From Carboxylicivirga linearis (GTDB lineage: Bacteria > Bacteroidota > Bacteroidia > Bacteroidales > Marinilabiliaceae), in NCBI RefSeq assembly GCF_018271995.1, contig NZ_JAGUCO010000007.1, forward strand, positions 62,001 to 126,000: 64,000 nucleotides of DNA, written 5' to 3'. A program made the translations under genes and the position numbers. The notes beneath the pieces were generated by a model, which saw only the letters and a list, made by a program, of their open reading frames with translations, ran no database searches and was not told the DNA's origin. This document shows, in pieces, positions 1 to 8,844 of the stretch (position 1 is the first letter of the stretch; each line of letters opens with the position of its first letter).

Positions 1-456
1 AGCCGGCCCAAAGGTATAGGCTGCTGCCGAAACAAACACATCTCGCGATGAGCTTAATAAGCCATGGATGGTTTGAGATTCCAAAGAGTTTTCGCTGTCT
101 GAGTCGGTAATGGTTATAGTAGGAACATCCTGATTGGCCGTGGTTAGGTTTACTAAGAAAACATTCCCCAGATCGGTTGTGCCTTCACTACTAACAGAAG
201 CATACATGGTTAAGCTTCTGTAGCCTTCTTTCGAAAAAGTAACCTGATAATCTTTGCCTTCGGTTACATTTATACTAAAAAAGCCTTGTTCATTACTGGT
301 AGTGGTGTTTGTGATGTTTTCGATTTCAATGAGTACCTCATTAAGAGGTTGGTTTGAATCGGCATCTTTTACAACACCTTTAATGGCTGAGTTTTGGCCA
401 AATGCACTTGAAGCAAGAAAAATGAGCCCCAGAAGCCATAAGATTTTAGGTTGCAT
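1..456 (-). CDS. TonB-dependent outer-membrane receptor, N-terminal part (cut by window edge)
   Basis: The frame opens at an ATG at 456 and stays open to base 1, giving the first 152 residues. It starts with a signal peptide (MQPKILWLLGLIFLASSAFG, cleavage probably before QNS). A carboxypeptidase-regulatory-like beta domain follows (about residues 22-105, with the typical IKGVVKDADSNQPL and EGYRSL stretches). It then enters a plug-like segment with LLSSSRDVFVSAAAYTFGPA, a wording I recognise from Bacteroidota TonB receptors with this N-domain. The barrel lies outside the window, so the substrate cannot be inferred. The divergent intergenic region holds a perfect TetR-type inverted repeat at 542-555, which may control this gene or its neighbour. 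Confidence 0.8.
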   Translation of the reverse strand, partial: MQPKILWLLGLIFLASSAFGQNSAIKGVVKDADSNQPLNEVLIEIENITNTTTSNEQGFFSINVTEGKDYQVTFSKEGYRSLTMYASVSSEGTTDLGNVFLVNLTTANQDVPTITITDSDSENSLESQTIHGLLSSSRDVFVSAAAYTFGPA

Positions 457-541
457 AAACAGATTTTTTTTCAAAAATTAAGTTAATATTAAATTTCGAC
501 TTTAATATTTTAAAGTACAAATTAAGTAAAAAATATTGTAC

Positions 542-555
542 AGACCGGACGGTCT
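542..555. promoter_or_regulatory. Perfect inverted repeat, TetR/NemR-type operator candidate
   Basis: AGACCG-GA-CGGTCT is a perfect 14-bp palindrome. The known NemR box has the form TAGACC-N4-GGTCTA, and this site matches all but one outer base. It lies between a weak -33-like TATTG (534-538) and a perfect -7 box TAATTTTG (561-568) on the plus strand, a normal place for a repressor. The binding protein is not encoded in the window. Confidence 0.45.
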
Positions 556-625
556 ATGTCTAATTTTGATGAACTTAACACCTAATTAATATGTCGTGTT
601 AGTTATTAATCAAAATTTAACTGGG

Positions 626-655
626 TTTGGTCACCTTATAAGATGATGATATTTG
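626..655 (+). promoter_or_regulatory. Candidate Bacteroidota promoter for the secreted endonuclease-like gene
   Basis: TTTG at 626-629, an 18-bp spacer, then GATATTTG at 648-655 (one mismatch to TAnnTTTG). Transcription would begin near 662, leaving a leader of about 44 bases before the ATG at 706. Confidence 0.4.
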
Positions 656-705
656 TTTTTTATCCTTAAAAAATACTAACTTGCTCGCAAAAATCATATA
701 ATAGT

Positions 706-1752
706 ATGTTAAATAAGATGATTAAATTTTTACTGACACTTGTTGTAGTAATTTCATTTTTACCTGTACAGGCCCAAACTTATAAAGCAGGTATTATTGC
801 ATTTTATAATCTCGAGAATTTATTTGATACCATAGATACACCGGATGTAAGAGATACTGAGTTTACCCCTTTAGGAGATAAAAAGTGGGATGGAGACAGA
901 TACTGGGCGAAAATTGGTAAAATGGCCGAGGTGATATCTGAACTAGGAGCAGAAAAAGGCTTAGGAGCACCGGCAGTGGTGGGTATGTGCGAGATGGAAA
1001 ATAGAGATGTTATTGAGGATTTAGTGAATGATCCGAAACTAAAGCCTTTTAACTATCAAATAGTGCATTACGACTCGCCTGATAGAAGAGGAGTGGATGT
1101 GTGTTTGATTTATCAACCTCGGTTTTTTCAGGTAACTAACTCAAAATCGATACCCTTATATATACACGATAAAAATTCAGGCGATCGAATCTTTACTCGA
1201 GATCAGTTAATGGTATCTGGTGTTTTCGATGGAGAACCAATGCATTTTATAGTTAATCATTGGCCTTCGCGTTATGGAGGAGAGGCCCGAAGTGCACCTT
1301 TAAGAAATGAAGCTGCCAAATTAAGTCGTTCAATAGTCGATTCTATTCAAGCGGTTGATGAATGGGCAAAAGTAATTTTAATGGGAGATTTGAATGATGA
1401 TCCGATTAATGAAAGCGTCGAGCTATATCTAAAAGGGATTGGAAAGAAAAGCAAAATGCGTGATGGAGATATGTATAACACCATGTATAAACATTACAAA
1501 AATGGTATAGGAACATTGGCTTATCGCGACAAGTGGAATTTGTTTGACCAGGTTATTATTACCGAATCATTATTGGGTAAAGATTTTTCTACCTATAAAT
1601 TTAAATCCTCACACATTTATAATAAGCCCAAAATGATAGTGCCTGAGGGTCGATATAAAGGATATCCGCTTCGAACCTATGTGGGTAATCGATATCAGGG
1701 AGGGTACAGCGATCACTTCCCGGTTTATATTGTTTTGTTGAAGGAATTATAA
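706..1752 (+). CDS. Secreted endonuclease/exonuclease/phosphatase-family protein
   Basis: A 348-residue protein with an N-terminal signal peptide ending in PVQAQT, so it is exported. The metal-dependent phosphoesterase motifs of the EEP (DNase I-like) fold appear in order: FYNLENLFDT near residue 33, the metal-binding Glu in GMCEMEN (about 96-102), NHWPSR (about 185), the GDLNDDP loop (about 229) and the terminal YSDHFPVYI with the catalytic Asp-His pair. Family members cleave nucleic acids or phosphoesters; the substrate is unknown here. ATG at 718 would also leave a good signal peptide. The gene is monocistronic, with a promoter candidate at 626-655 and a hairpin terminator at 1796-1823. 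Confidence 0.85.
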   Translation: MLNKMIKFLLTLVVVISFLPVQAQTYKAGIIAFYNLENLFDTIDTPDVRDTEFTPLGDKKWDGDRYWAKIGKMAEVISELGAEKGLGAPAVVGMCEMENRDVIEDLVNDPKLKPFNYQIVHYDSPDRRGVDVCLIYQPRFFQVTNSKSIPLYIHDKNSGDRIFTRDQLMVSGVFDGEPMHFIVNHWPSRYGGEARSAPLRNEAAKLSRSIVDSIQAVDEWAKVILMGDLNDDPINESVELYLKGIGKKSKMRDGDMYNTMYKHYKNGIGTLAYRDKWNLFDQVIITESLLGKDFSTYKFKSSHIYNKPKMIVPEGRYKGYPLRTYVGNRYQGGYSDHFPVYIVLLKEL

Positions 1753-1795
1753 ATATTTGATATTTGTTTGAATTACCTTATCCAAAGGAGAAGAA

Positions 1796-1823
1796 GCCAA
1801 TCATATTGATTGGTCTTTTTTTA
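1796..1823 (+). terminator. Rho-independent terminator, probably bidirectional
   Basis: CCAATCA (1797-1803), a 3-base loop and TGATTGG (1807-1813), then a run of T from 1816. It sits between the convergent endonuclease-like gene and nadD. The minus-strand side is pyrimidine-rich, so it may serve both. Confidence 0.6.
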
Positions 1824-2396
1824 TTGGTATAAATGATTGGTGTTTATGTAATTCATAACTGCTGGAGAAGTAAGAAATGGCAATTGTTTCCCATTCTTAA
1901 TCCACTCTCTTATTTGGGTAGATGATACTTCAATATTAGGAGCTTCAGTAATACGTACACTTAACGGTAATTGCATGTGATCAGTGGAGTATCTCAGGCG
2001 TGGATAAACCAATATGCAATAATCAGTTAATATACGGTCGCCATCTTTCCATCTGTGAATATTTTGAATATTATCGGCTCCCATGATAATATTAAATTCA
2101 CAATCGCTATGAATCTTACGTAATTCAGTAAGAGTATTGATGGTGTATGATGGAACCGGCATACTGCTTTCAATATCCTCTACTTGGAAATTGGCATATT
2201 GGGCTATTGCCAGTTCAACCATTTTAATGCGATGATGGGTGCTAATTAAATCTAGTGAAGATTTAAATGGATTTTGAGGACTTACAACAAACCAAACTTC
2301 GTCCATTTCTTCGAATTCGCACATATAATTGGCCAGTGCTAAATGACCAATGTGTATGGGATTAAACGATCCGAAGAAAAGTCCGATTTGTTTCAT
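1821..2396 (-). CDS. nadD: Nicotinate-nucleotide adenylyltransferase
   Basis: Adenylates nicotinate mononucleotide with ATP to give deamido-NAD in NAD biosynthesis. The 191 residues have the usual length. The nucleotidyltransferase signature GSFNPIHIGH is at residues 9-18 with both His residues, and the C-terminal SSTQIR motif that binds the ATP phosphates is near residue 158. It is the last gene of a yicC-gmk-nadD run, starting only 3 bases after the gmk stop, so it is almost certainly co-transcribed. Confidence 0.95.
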   Translation of the reverse strand: MKQIGLFFGSFNPIHIGHLALANYMCEFEEMDEVWFVVSPQNPFKSSLDLISTHHRIKMVELAIAQYANFQVEDIESSMPVPSYTINTLTELRKIHSDCEFNIIMGADNIQNIHRWKDGDRILTDYCILVYPRLRYSTDHMQLPLSVRITEAPNIEVSSTQIREWIKNGKQLPFLTSPAVMNYINTNHLYQ

Positions 2397-2399
2397 GGC

Positions 2400-2966
2400 T
2401 TATAAAAAGTTAGTTAATAACTCTTCTGTTTCTTTGATTGCCTCATCCAGATTGTCGTTCACTACTACCTTATCAAATTGTGATGCAAAGCCCAATTCAT
2501 ATTCAGCTTTAGCCAGTCGTTGTTTAATTTTGTCGGCACTATCTGTGGCTCTTCCAATTAAACGTTCTTCTAAAGCTTTAATCGATGGAGGCTGCACAAA
2601 AATGCTTAAAGCATCATCATTGAACTCTTTTTTAATATTTACTCCACCTACCACATCAACATCAAAAACTACATTGTTTCCGGCACTGGTTATGCGGTCA
2701 ACCTCACTCCGAAGTGTTCCATAATAGGTATCTTCATATACCTCTTCCCACTCCAAAAAAGCTCCTTCTTTTATTTTTTGCCTGAACTCATCAGGTGATA
2801 GAAAATAATATTCACGACCGTGCTGTTCTTCTCCACGTGGTGCTCTGCTAGTAGCAGAAATGGAAAATTCAAGATGAAAGTCTTTCTTTAATAAAGCTTG
2901 TACAATAGTACTTTTTCCTGAACCAGACGGTGCAGAAAATATTAGTAGCTTCCCTTTTTTATTCAT
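2400..2966 (-). CDS. gmk: Guanylate kinase
   Basis: Converts GMP and ATP to GDP and ADP in purine nucleotide supply. The P-loop SAPSGSGKST is at residues 11-20. The GMP-binding stretch follows with SATSRAPRGEEQHGREYYF, and FLEWEEVYEDTYYGT is typical of the family. The 188 residues match the family length. It lies 17 bases after yicC and 3 bases before nadD on the same strand. Confidence 0.97.
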   Translation of the reverse strand: MNKKGKLLIFSAPSGSGKSTIVQALLKKDFHLEFSISATSRAPRGEEQHGREYYFLSPDEFRQKIKEGAFLEWEEVYEDTYYGTLRSEVDRITSAGNNVVFDVDVVGGVNIKKEFNDDALSIFVQPPSIKALEERLIGRATDSADKIKQRLAKAEYELGFASQFDKVVVNDNLDEAIKETEELLTNFL

Positions 2967-2983
2967 GTTGTTGTGCTTGATGG

Positions 2984-3859
2984 TTAAAGAATATTGAGGA
3001 TTTGCTCCTTAATTTTCTCTAATTCATCTTTCATTCTAATTACTATTTTTTGCAAATCAGCATCATTTGCTTTCGAACCCAATGTGTTAATTTCTCTTCC
3101 AATCTCCTGAGTGATGAATCCTAGTTTCTTACCTACCACATCGCTTGATTCTAATGTTTCAATAAAATACTTCAGGTGGTTAGATAATCGAACCTTTTCT
3201 TCTGTTATATCCAGTTTTTCCAGATAAAAAATAATTTCCTGTTCAAAGCGGTTTTCATCAGCCTGCGTTTGCAAGGCAATTTCTTCCAGGTTTTCTTTTA
3301 TGCGGTTCCGAATTTTATCAATACGTTGGGTTTCGTATTTTGGAACCTCCTGTAATAACCCATCAATAGTTGTAATTCTATGGCGTATATCAACTTCCAG
3401 GGCTTTACCTTCGCTCTGCCTGAATAAGGTAATATCATCAATAGCCGCATCAATAGCTTGTGCAATTGCTTTCCATTCCTGCTCATCCAATTCGGCCAGT
3501 TCCACTTTCACAGTGTCGGGCAATGGCATAATCACCTTTAAAAAATCAGTGTTTTCAGATAGTCCTAAATTGGTTGAAACCTCTTTAAGCTGAGCGTAAT
3601 AATCTTTTATTACCTGTTGATTTACTTTTGTGATTTTATCAGAAGAAGCAGCTTCCACATAAAAACTAACATCAACTTTTCCTCTAACCAGCTTTTTACC
3701 AACCTTATTTCTGATTTCAATTTCTTTTTCGCGATATAAATTGGGTACACGTGTGTTAAGATCAAGCTGTTTACTGTTGAGCGATTTAATTTCTATACTG
3801 ATCTTCTTATTGGGAAGTTCGCAAACGCCTTTCCCAAATCCAGTCATTGAATGAACCAT
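2984..3859 (-). CDS. yicC: YicC/YloC-family endoribonuclease
   Basis: A 291-residue protein with the family's N-terminus (VHSMTGFGKG, residues 2-11) and its conserved C-terminal block GREINTLGSKANDADLQKIV followed by EKIKEQILNIL. Members are cytoplasmic ribonucleases that help turn over RNA in E. coli and Bacillus. First gene of the run with gmk and nadD; the yicC-gmk pairing is common across bacteria. A perfect -7 box, TAACTTTG on the minus strand at 3882-3889, lies just upstream. Confidence 0.92.
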   Translation of the reverse strand: MVHSMTGFGKGVCELPNKKISIEIKSLNSKQLDLNTRVPNLYREKEIEIRNKVGKKLVRGKVDVSFYVEAASSDKITKVNQQVIKDYYAQLKEVSTNLGLSENTDFLKVIMPLPDTVKVELAELDEQEWKAIAQAIDAAIDDITLFRQSEGKALEVDIRHRITTIDGLLQEVPKYETQRIDKIRNRIKENLEEIALQTQADENRFEQEIIFYLEKLDITEEKVRLSNHLKYFIETLESSDVVGKKLGFITQEIGREINTLGSKANDADLQKIVIRMKDELEKIKEQILNIL

Positions 3860-3881
3860 GCAATTATTTTTTCTATTGGGG

Positions 3882-3889
3882 CAAAGTTA
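3882..3889 (-). promoter_or_regulatory. -7 promoter box for yicC-gmk-nadD
   Basis: The minus strand reads TAACTTTG, an exact match to TAnnTTTG. Transcription would start near 3875, about 16 bases before the yicC ATG. No convincing -33 TTTG is seen at the right distance. Confidence 0.4.
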
Positions 3890-4111
3890 ATCTTTTTATT
3901 TAACTAAGATTTAGTGCTTTTTCGGTTAGTTAGTTCAATGAAATACTATAAAAATTAAACAAAATTTACAATGTCTAATGTATTGAAAATTAGTTGATAG
4001 ATATTTGTCTTGGTAAATAATGTTTAATAAAGAGTAAAAAAGAATAAACAAAAATAGTCATCTGAAGTTATCCTTTAAAGAATTAATTAACTGACCAAAA
4101 AATTGGAAATC

Positions 4112-5464
4112 ATGAAAGCATTTAAAAAAAATTATTGGGCTTTGGCACTTGTTTCAGCATTAATGTTAGTAGCAGTATCGTGTGAAGAAGATGATGATAT
4201 GGATATGGATCAAAATCCTGTAGAAACTCCTCAATCAATTACTGACATTGCAGCTGCGAATGAAGATTTTAGCATACTGGTATCAGCTTTGCAAAAAGTT
4301 GGTTTAGATGATGATTTGAGTGGTGATGGCGATTTTACCGTTTTTGCTCCCACTAATGAGGCTTTCGTAGCTTTATTGGACGAACTTCAGGTTTCGGGCT
4401 TAGACGATATTTCGGATGATGTACTAACAGAAGTGTTACTCTATCATGTAGTTTCGGGATCGAAAGCATCTTCGATGATAGAAACCGGATATTATAACTC
4501 CTTGTCAGCAGGTCCAGTTGATGGTTATACTTTATCATTTTATGTTGATATGAATTCAACAATGATTAATACTCGGGCAAATATTATTCAAACTGATATT
4601 GAAGCTGATAATGGTATTATACACGTTATTGATAAGGTAATGTTACCTATGAGCATTACAGATCATGCTATTGCTAATGAAAATTTTTCATCGTTGGTGG
4701 CAGCTGTAAGTAAAGCCGATCTTGCATCAACCTTGGATAGTGATGGAACTTTTACAGTGTTTGCTCCTGTAAATAGTGCATTTGATTCATTTCTTGAAAG
4801 TAATGAGCTCACCTTTGATGATCTGACAAAAGAAACTTTAACACCTATTCTGTTATATCATGCGTTAGGGGCTGTTGTTCCGGCTTCAATGGTTGAATCG
4901 GGATATGCTTCAACTTTATCAACCGCATTTGACAATAATTTGAGCGTTAAAATTGATGTTGATAATGGAGTAATGTTAAATGTTTCAGCCAATGTGGTTG
5001 CAACAGATGTTGTTGCTACAAACGGAATCATACATGCAATAGATAAAGTTATAACGCCCAAATCAATTGTGGATATTGCATTACAAAATTCAAATTTCAG
5101 CATTTTAGTAGATGCATTAATAAAAGCTGATTTGGTAGATGCTTTGTCAAGTGAAGGACCTTTTACTGTTTTTGCCCCAACAAATGCAGCTTTTGAAACT
5201 TTCCTTCAGGAAAATGGCTTAAGTAGTTTAGATGATTTATCAAAAGAGGATCTAACACCCGTTTTATTGGCTCATGTGGTAAGTGCCAATGCGGTCTCAA
5301 CTGGTTTAAGCAATGGAACAGTTCCTACATTAAACTCCGAAAAGAGTTTAACTATTAATGTAGATAACGGAGTTTCTATTGATGGAGAGATAAATGTAGT
5401 TGCTGCAGATATACAAGGAACAAATGGAATAATACACGTTATTGATAAAATTATAGTGCCGTAA
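4112..5464 (+). CDS. Fasciclin (FAS1) domain lipoprotein with three repeats
   Basis: The start was set at ATG 4112 (MKAFKKNYWALA) rather than the in-frame TTG nine bases upstream. A lipoprotein signal with lipobox VAVSC is followed by an acidic linker (EEDDDMDMD), suggesting surface or outer-membrane anchoring. Three FAS1 domains follow (about residues 40-175, 178-310 and 313-450). Each carries an FTVFAPTNxAF-type motif and ends in a NGIIHVIDK-type motif. FAS1 domains mediate adhesion in other proteins; the role here is inferred only. Monocistronic, closed by a strong hairpin at 5496-5516. Confidence 0.93.
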   Translation: MKAFKKNYWALALVSALMLVAVSCEEDDDMDMDQNPVETPQSITDIAAANEDFSILVSALQKVGLDDDLSGDGDFTVFAPTNEAFVALLDELQVSGLDDISDDVLTEVLLYHVVSGSKASSMIETGYYNSLSAGPVDGYTLSFYVDMNSTMINTRANIIQTDIEADNGIIHVIDKVMLPMSITDHAIANENFSSLVAAVSKADLASTLDSDGTFTVFAPVNSAFDSFLESNELTFDDLTKETLTPILLYHALGAVVPASMVESGYASTLSTAFDNNLSVKIDVDNGVMLNVSANVVATDVVATNGIIHAIDKVITPKSIVDIALQNSNFSILVDALIKADLVDALSSEGPFTVFAPTNAAFETFLQENGLSSLDDLSKEDLTPVLLAHVVSANAVSTGLSNGTVPTLNSEKSLTINVDNGVSIDGEINVVAADIQGTNGIIHVIDKIIVP

Positions 5465-5495
5465 GGCATGCTTTCAGACGTTGTTATTTCTTTCC

Positions 5496-5516
5496 GGGAG
5501 GCTTTTGCCTCCCTTT
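5496..5516 (+). terminator. Rho-independent terminator after the fasciclin gene
   Basis: GGGAGGC (5496-5502), a TTTT loop and GCCTCCC (5507-5513), followed by TTT. Perfect 7-bp GC-rich stem. Confidence 0.7.
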
Positions 5517-5609
5517 ATAGTTTAAGAAATATCAAACGAAGCTTGAACATTAAACGTAAATTGCCTGTTTAAGAGGCAACCTAATAATTATAAAACATAT
5601 TGATTCAAT

Positions 5610-6494
5610 ATGGCAGTCTATTCGATTAAAGATCTGGAAAAAATATCAGGAATTAAAGCACATACTATTCGTATTTGGGAGCGACGTTATAAATTGATTG
5701 AACCTCAAAGGACATCAACCAATATAAGATTTTATAACGATGATGATCTCAAGCGGATATTAAATGTGTCTATTCTCAATCAGAATGGATTTAAGATATC
5801 TAAGATTGCTGATTTAACAGAAGGTCAGCTGCGTGAGAGGGTATTAGATCTTTGTTTAGATAGCAAAAATATTGATGTGCAAATTGAGAGTTTGCTTGTG
5901 GCTATGCTGGAGTTGGATGAAAGTAAATTTACCAATGTGCTGACCAATTCTATTATAAAATTAGGTTTTGAATCTTCTGTTGAAACCATTCTTTTTCCTT
6001 TTCTTGAGCGCATAGGGATTCTATGGCAGGCAGGAACTATTAATCCTGCGCAGGAGCATTTTATTTCCAATTTAATTCGTCAGAAACTGATTGTTGCTAT
6101 TGATAATGAGATGCAAAATTTTATTCCGAAGTCAGATAAAAATATATTATTCTTTTTGCCGGAAAATGAGCTGCATGAAATTGGTTTGTTGTTTTACAGT
6201 TTAATTGCCCGCAAAGAAGGATATAATGTTATTTATCTTGGAGCATCGGTGCCTGTAAATGACCTGAAAGTAATTGTTGAAACTCAAAAAATAGATGCCT
6301 TATTTACTTCGTTTGTTGCTGCTCAAACTCAGGAAGAATTAGAACAGAATCTTCATAAGTTATCTGAAGCAGTGCCTAATTATCCTATTTTTCTTATGGG
6401 ATTACAAATAAAAGAGTTGAATCCGGTATTATCCAAGCAGTATATAAAAGTGCTATCTGCAACAGATTTTAAAAGCAATATTGCCAGTATTTAA
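5610..6494 (+). CDS. MerR-family regulator with cobalamin-binding (CarH-like) domain
   Basis: A 294-residue regulator. Residues 1-70 form a MerR winged helix (YSIKDLEKISGIKAHTIRIWERRY). The C-terminal part matches the B12-sensing layout of CarH/LitR proteins: a helical cap with the W-x9-EH motif (Trp139, Glu149, His150) and a Rossmann-like domain with ELHEIG (His189 in the position of the lower cobalt ligand). All the known cobalamin-contact motifs are therefore present, which suggests a light- or B12-responsive repressor. In many Bacteroidota such genes sit beside carotenoid genes, but none is visible here. A short inverted repeat, TTGCCT...AGGCAA (5561-5579), precedes the gene. Its 3' end overlaps the convergent neighbour by 4 bases. 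Confidence 0.88.
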   Translation: MAVYSIKDLEKISGIKAHTIRIWERRYKLIEPQRTSTNIRFYNDDDLKRILNVSILNQNGFKISKIADLTEGQLRERVLDLCLDSKNIDVQIESLLVAMLELDESKFTNVLTNSIIKLGFESSVETILFPFLERIGILWQAGTINPAQEHFISNLIRQKLIVAIDNEMQNFIPKSDKNILFFLPENELHEIGLLFYSLIARKEGYNVIYLGASVPVNDLKVIVETQKIDALFTSFVAAQTQEELEQNLHKLSEAVPNYPIFLMGLQIKELNPVLSKQYIKVLSATDFKSNIASI

Positions 6495-7339
6495 TCTCTT
6501 AATATTGTTTGTAATGAGGGCTTAAAATGCTGTGTTTTTTCGTTGCTTATTGTGATTCCGTATTTACCTATGCAAATAGCCTCTGTTTGTTGACCATTTA
6601 TCTCGCTCAGTTGAATGCGGGTTTCTTTTTGCTTTGATGGATCTAAAAAATCGGTGATTTTTATGAAGAAAGGTAATTGTGTTTGGTTGATGTATTGATA
6701 TCCGATTAATAAAACTTCATTATTTACTTTATTAAAATCGGCACCAGTTATTAAACCATACGAATTTATGGTGAATTGAGGTTTAGCAACTCTTTCTGTT
6801 GTATTAATTATATAAAAGGAGCTCTTACCATCAGCCCAGTTTTTAGTGAATAACCCAAGCTGATCATTAAAAGAAATAAGGGCTTCGCAATCAAAATTAT
6901 GAGCATAAGGCTGAAGGTTAGTGCCCTGATCTTCATATTTAAAGTCGATAATCTTTGCTAAAATATGAATGTCTTCTTTTGATGGAGGAATGTCTTTTTT
7001 TCTGATTTTATATATTGTGAAGATTGTCCTGTTCCCGTTGTTGTTTCCCGTATCTGCTATGTAAATATTCTCTTCATCCTGAGTAATGTCTTCCCAATCA
7101 ATGTTTTTGGCATTTGCTATTTTAATGGTTTGGTTTACTTCACCTTCTTCATTGATCCGGTACAAACATGCTTCGTTACCGCTATCGTTAATGGTCCAAT
7201 AGCTATTATCAAAATAAATTAATCCCGATGTTTCATCTAACTTATTGGTTAAATCGCAAATATGAGAGATAGTTGCTTCTTGACTGAATAAAAGGCTTGA
7301 GAATAAAAGAAAGATGGTTAGTGTGGTTAATCGTGTCAT
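6491..7339 (-). CDS. Exported predicted beta-propeller protein of unknown function
   Basis: A 282-residue protein with a clear signal peptide (LLFSSLLFSQ, mature start EATIS). Repeated strand patterns, including DSGNEACLYRI, DWEDITQDEENIYIADTG and GNNNGNRTIFTIYKI, are typical of a family of Bacteroidota propeller-like proteins distantly similar to SdiA-regulated and esterase-like phytase propellers. I cannot name a function. It begins 10 bases after the MATE gene on the same strand, so the two are probably one transcript. Confidence 0.7.
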   Translation of the reverse strand: MTRLTTLTIFLLFSSLLFSQEATISHICDLTNKLDETSGLIYFDNSYWTINDSGNEACLYRINEEGEVNQTIKIANAKNIDWEDITQDEENIYIADTGNNNGNRTIFTIYKIRKKDIPPSKEDIHILAKIIDFKYEDQGTNLQPYAHNFDCEALISFNDQLGLFTKNWADGKSSFYIINTTERVAKPQFTINSYGLITGADFNKVNNEVLLIGYQYINQTQLPFFIKITDFLDPSKQKETRIQLSEINGQQTEAICIGKYGITISNEKTQHFKPSLQTILRD

Positions 7340-7349
7340 TGTTTAGGAA

Positions 7350-8681
7350 TTAAGTTATAACTCTTTTGCTTTTCCATTTGCCACTGAAATAATAAATAAT
7401 TGAGCCTATTAATCCCATTGTCCACCCGATAGGGATGGCCCACCATATGCCATTAATTCCAAAATGCTTGGATAAAAATACGGCGAATGGAATGCGGATA
7501 ATCCATAACGAAAATAGAGTAATAAACATTGGAATTAGGGTGGCTCCAGCACCACGCAATGTTCCATGTATGACAAACATGGTGGAGAATATCATATAAA
7601 AGGAACTAACAATCACAAGGTAGTTGTTTCCGTAATCAATTACATTGGTATCGGTTGTAAATAAGCGCATAATGTTGTCGCCAAAGAAAATGACAATCAA
7701 CATAACTATTAGAGAGAGACTCCAGGCCATGCCTAATGTAGCTTTCAATCCTTTTTTTATCCGTTCTATTTTATTGGCACCTAAATTCTGACCGACAAAA
7801 GCAGAAAGGGCACTAGCCAGATTAAGAGCCGGCATAGCTGCCAAGGCATCAATTCTGCTGGCAGCCGTATAGGCAGCCAAAGCATCGGTGTCAAAATTGT
7901 TTACAATGCGGATTAAGGCCATAATGCCTAATGCAACAAATGTTTGCTGAAATCCTGTTGGGAGACCAATTTTAATGCTCTTGATGAATAATTCTTTATC
8001 AAATTTAAACTGGAATATATTAAAAGAGATAATTTGATGTTTATGTGTTAAGTATATTGCCCCTGAAATAAAAGCGCTAGACTGAGCTATCACAGTTGCC
8101 AAAGCAACGCCTTCAATTCCCCAGTCGAAAATCACAATAAATACAATGTCGAGTACAATGTTTATTACAGTTGCAATCATCATAAAATACAGAGGCGTCA
8201 TAGAGTCGCCCAATCCTCTTAATACCGATGATGTTGCACTAAAGCCAAAGAAGGCAATCATGCCCAGCATAAATACGTTAAAGTAGCTTGTGGCCATTGG
8301 TATTACTTCTTCATCAACATGTAAGAGGGTAAATATTTCTTCACTAAATGAGATTCCTACAGCAGTAATTACAATTGATGCCCAAAATAGAAAGATGAAA
8401 ATAGTGTCGATGGCGCGCTTAACTTTTTCAATTTCTTTAGCACCAAAGTATTGACTAATGACAATAGTTGCTCCGCTACCAATACCAATAATAAAGGCAA
8501 TAAGGGCGTAAAAAATAGGAGAGGAAGCTCCCAACGCAGCCAGTGCTTCTTTGCCTATAAAGCGACCGACAATTACGCTATCTACAAAATGATACATCTG
8601 CTGAAGTAGATTCCCAAATACCATAGGTAGGGCAAACCTGAAAATTAATTTTGCTTCGTTCCCTACTGTTAAATCCTTCAT
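7350..8681 (-). CDS. MATE-family multidrug/cation antiporter
   Basis: A 443-residue inner-membrane protein with about 12 hydrophobic segments in two related halves, as in NorM/DinF-type exporters driven by Na+ or H+. Family features include FALPMVFGNLLQQMYHFVDSVIVGRFIG near the N-terminus and the mirrored segment KIGLPTGFQQTFVALG in the second half. The substrate cannot be read from sequence. It is upstream of the propeller gene in a likely two-gene unit and is separated from tryptophanase by a strong terminator (8790-8823). Confidence 0.93.
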   Translation of the reverse strand: MKDLTVGNEAKLIFRFALPMVFGNLLQQMYHFVDSVIVGRFIGKEALAALGASSPIFYALIAFIIGIGSGATIVISQYFGAKEIEKVKRAIDTIFIFLFWASIVITAVGISFSEEIFTLLHVDEEVIPMATSYFNVFMLGMIAFFGFSATSSVLRGLGDSMTPLYFMMIATVINIVLDIVFIVIFDWGIEGVALATVIAQSSAFISGAIYLTHKHQIISFNIFQFKFDKELFIKSIKIGLPTGFQQTFVALGIMALIRIVNNFDTDALAAYTAASRIDALAAMPALNLASALSAFVGQNLGANKIERIKKGLKATLGMAWSLSLIVMLIVIFFGDNIMRLFTTDTNVIDYGNNYLVIVSSFYMIFSTMFVIHGTLRGAGATLIPMFITLFSLWIIRIPFAVFLSKHFGINGIWWAIPIGWTMGLIGSIIYYFSGKWKSKRVIT

Positions 8682-8789
8682 CTATTCAGCTTATTGTTAG
8701 TTGATCAAGTAAATCCGTAATGTTTTACTCTTATAATCTATTTGAGGATTACAAAGCAAGCTAAAAAATGGCTCTCATCAAAGGGGATA

Positions 8790-8823
8790 AAAGAAAAAAG
8801 GTTGTGCCTAAATGGCACAACCT
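8790..8823 (-). terminator. Rho-independent terminator of tryptophanase
   Basis: Perfect 10-bp stem, AGGTTGTGCC (8799-8808) with GGCACAACCT (8814-8823). Read on the minus strand, the hairpin is followed by TTTTTTCTTTT. Confidence 0.85.
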
Positions 8824-8844
8824 GTATTGTTAAATTGGGAATTA

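Noticed and set aside
8768-8833. Small plus-strand frame between MATE and tryptophanase
   Set aside because: It runs straight through the minus-strand terminator hairpin and has no promoter or recognisable product.
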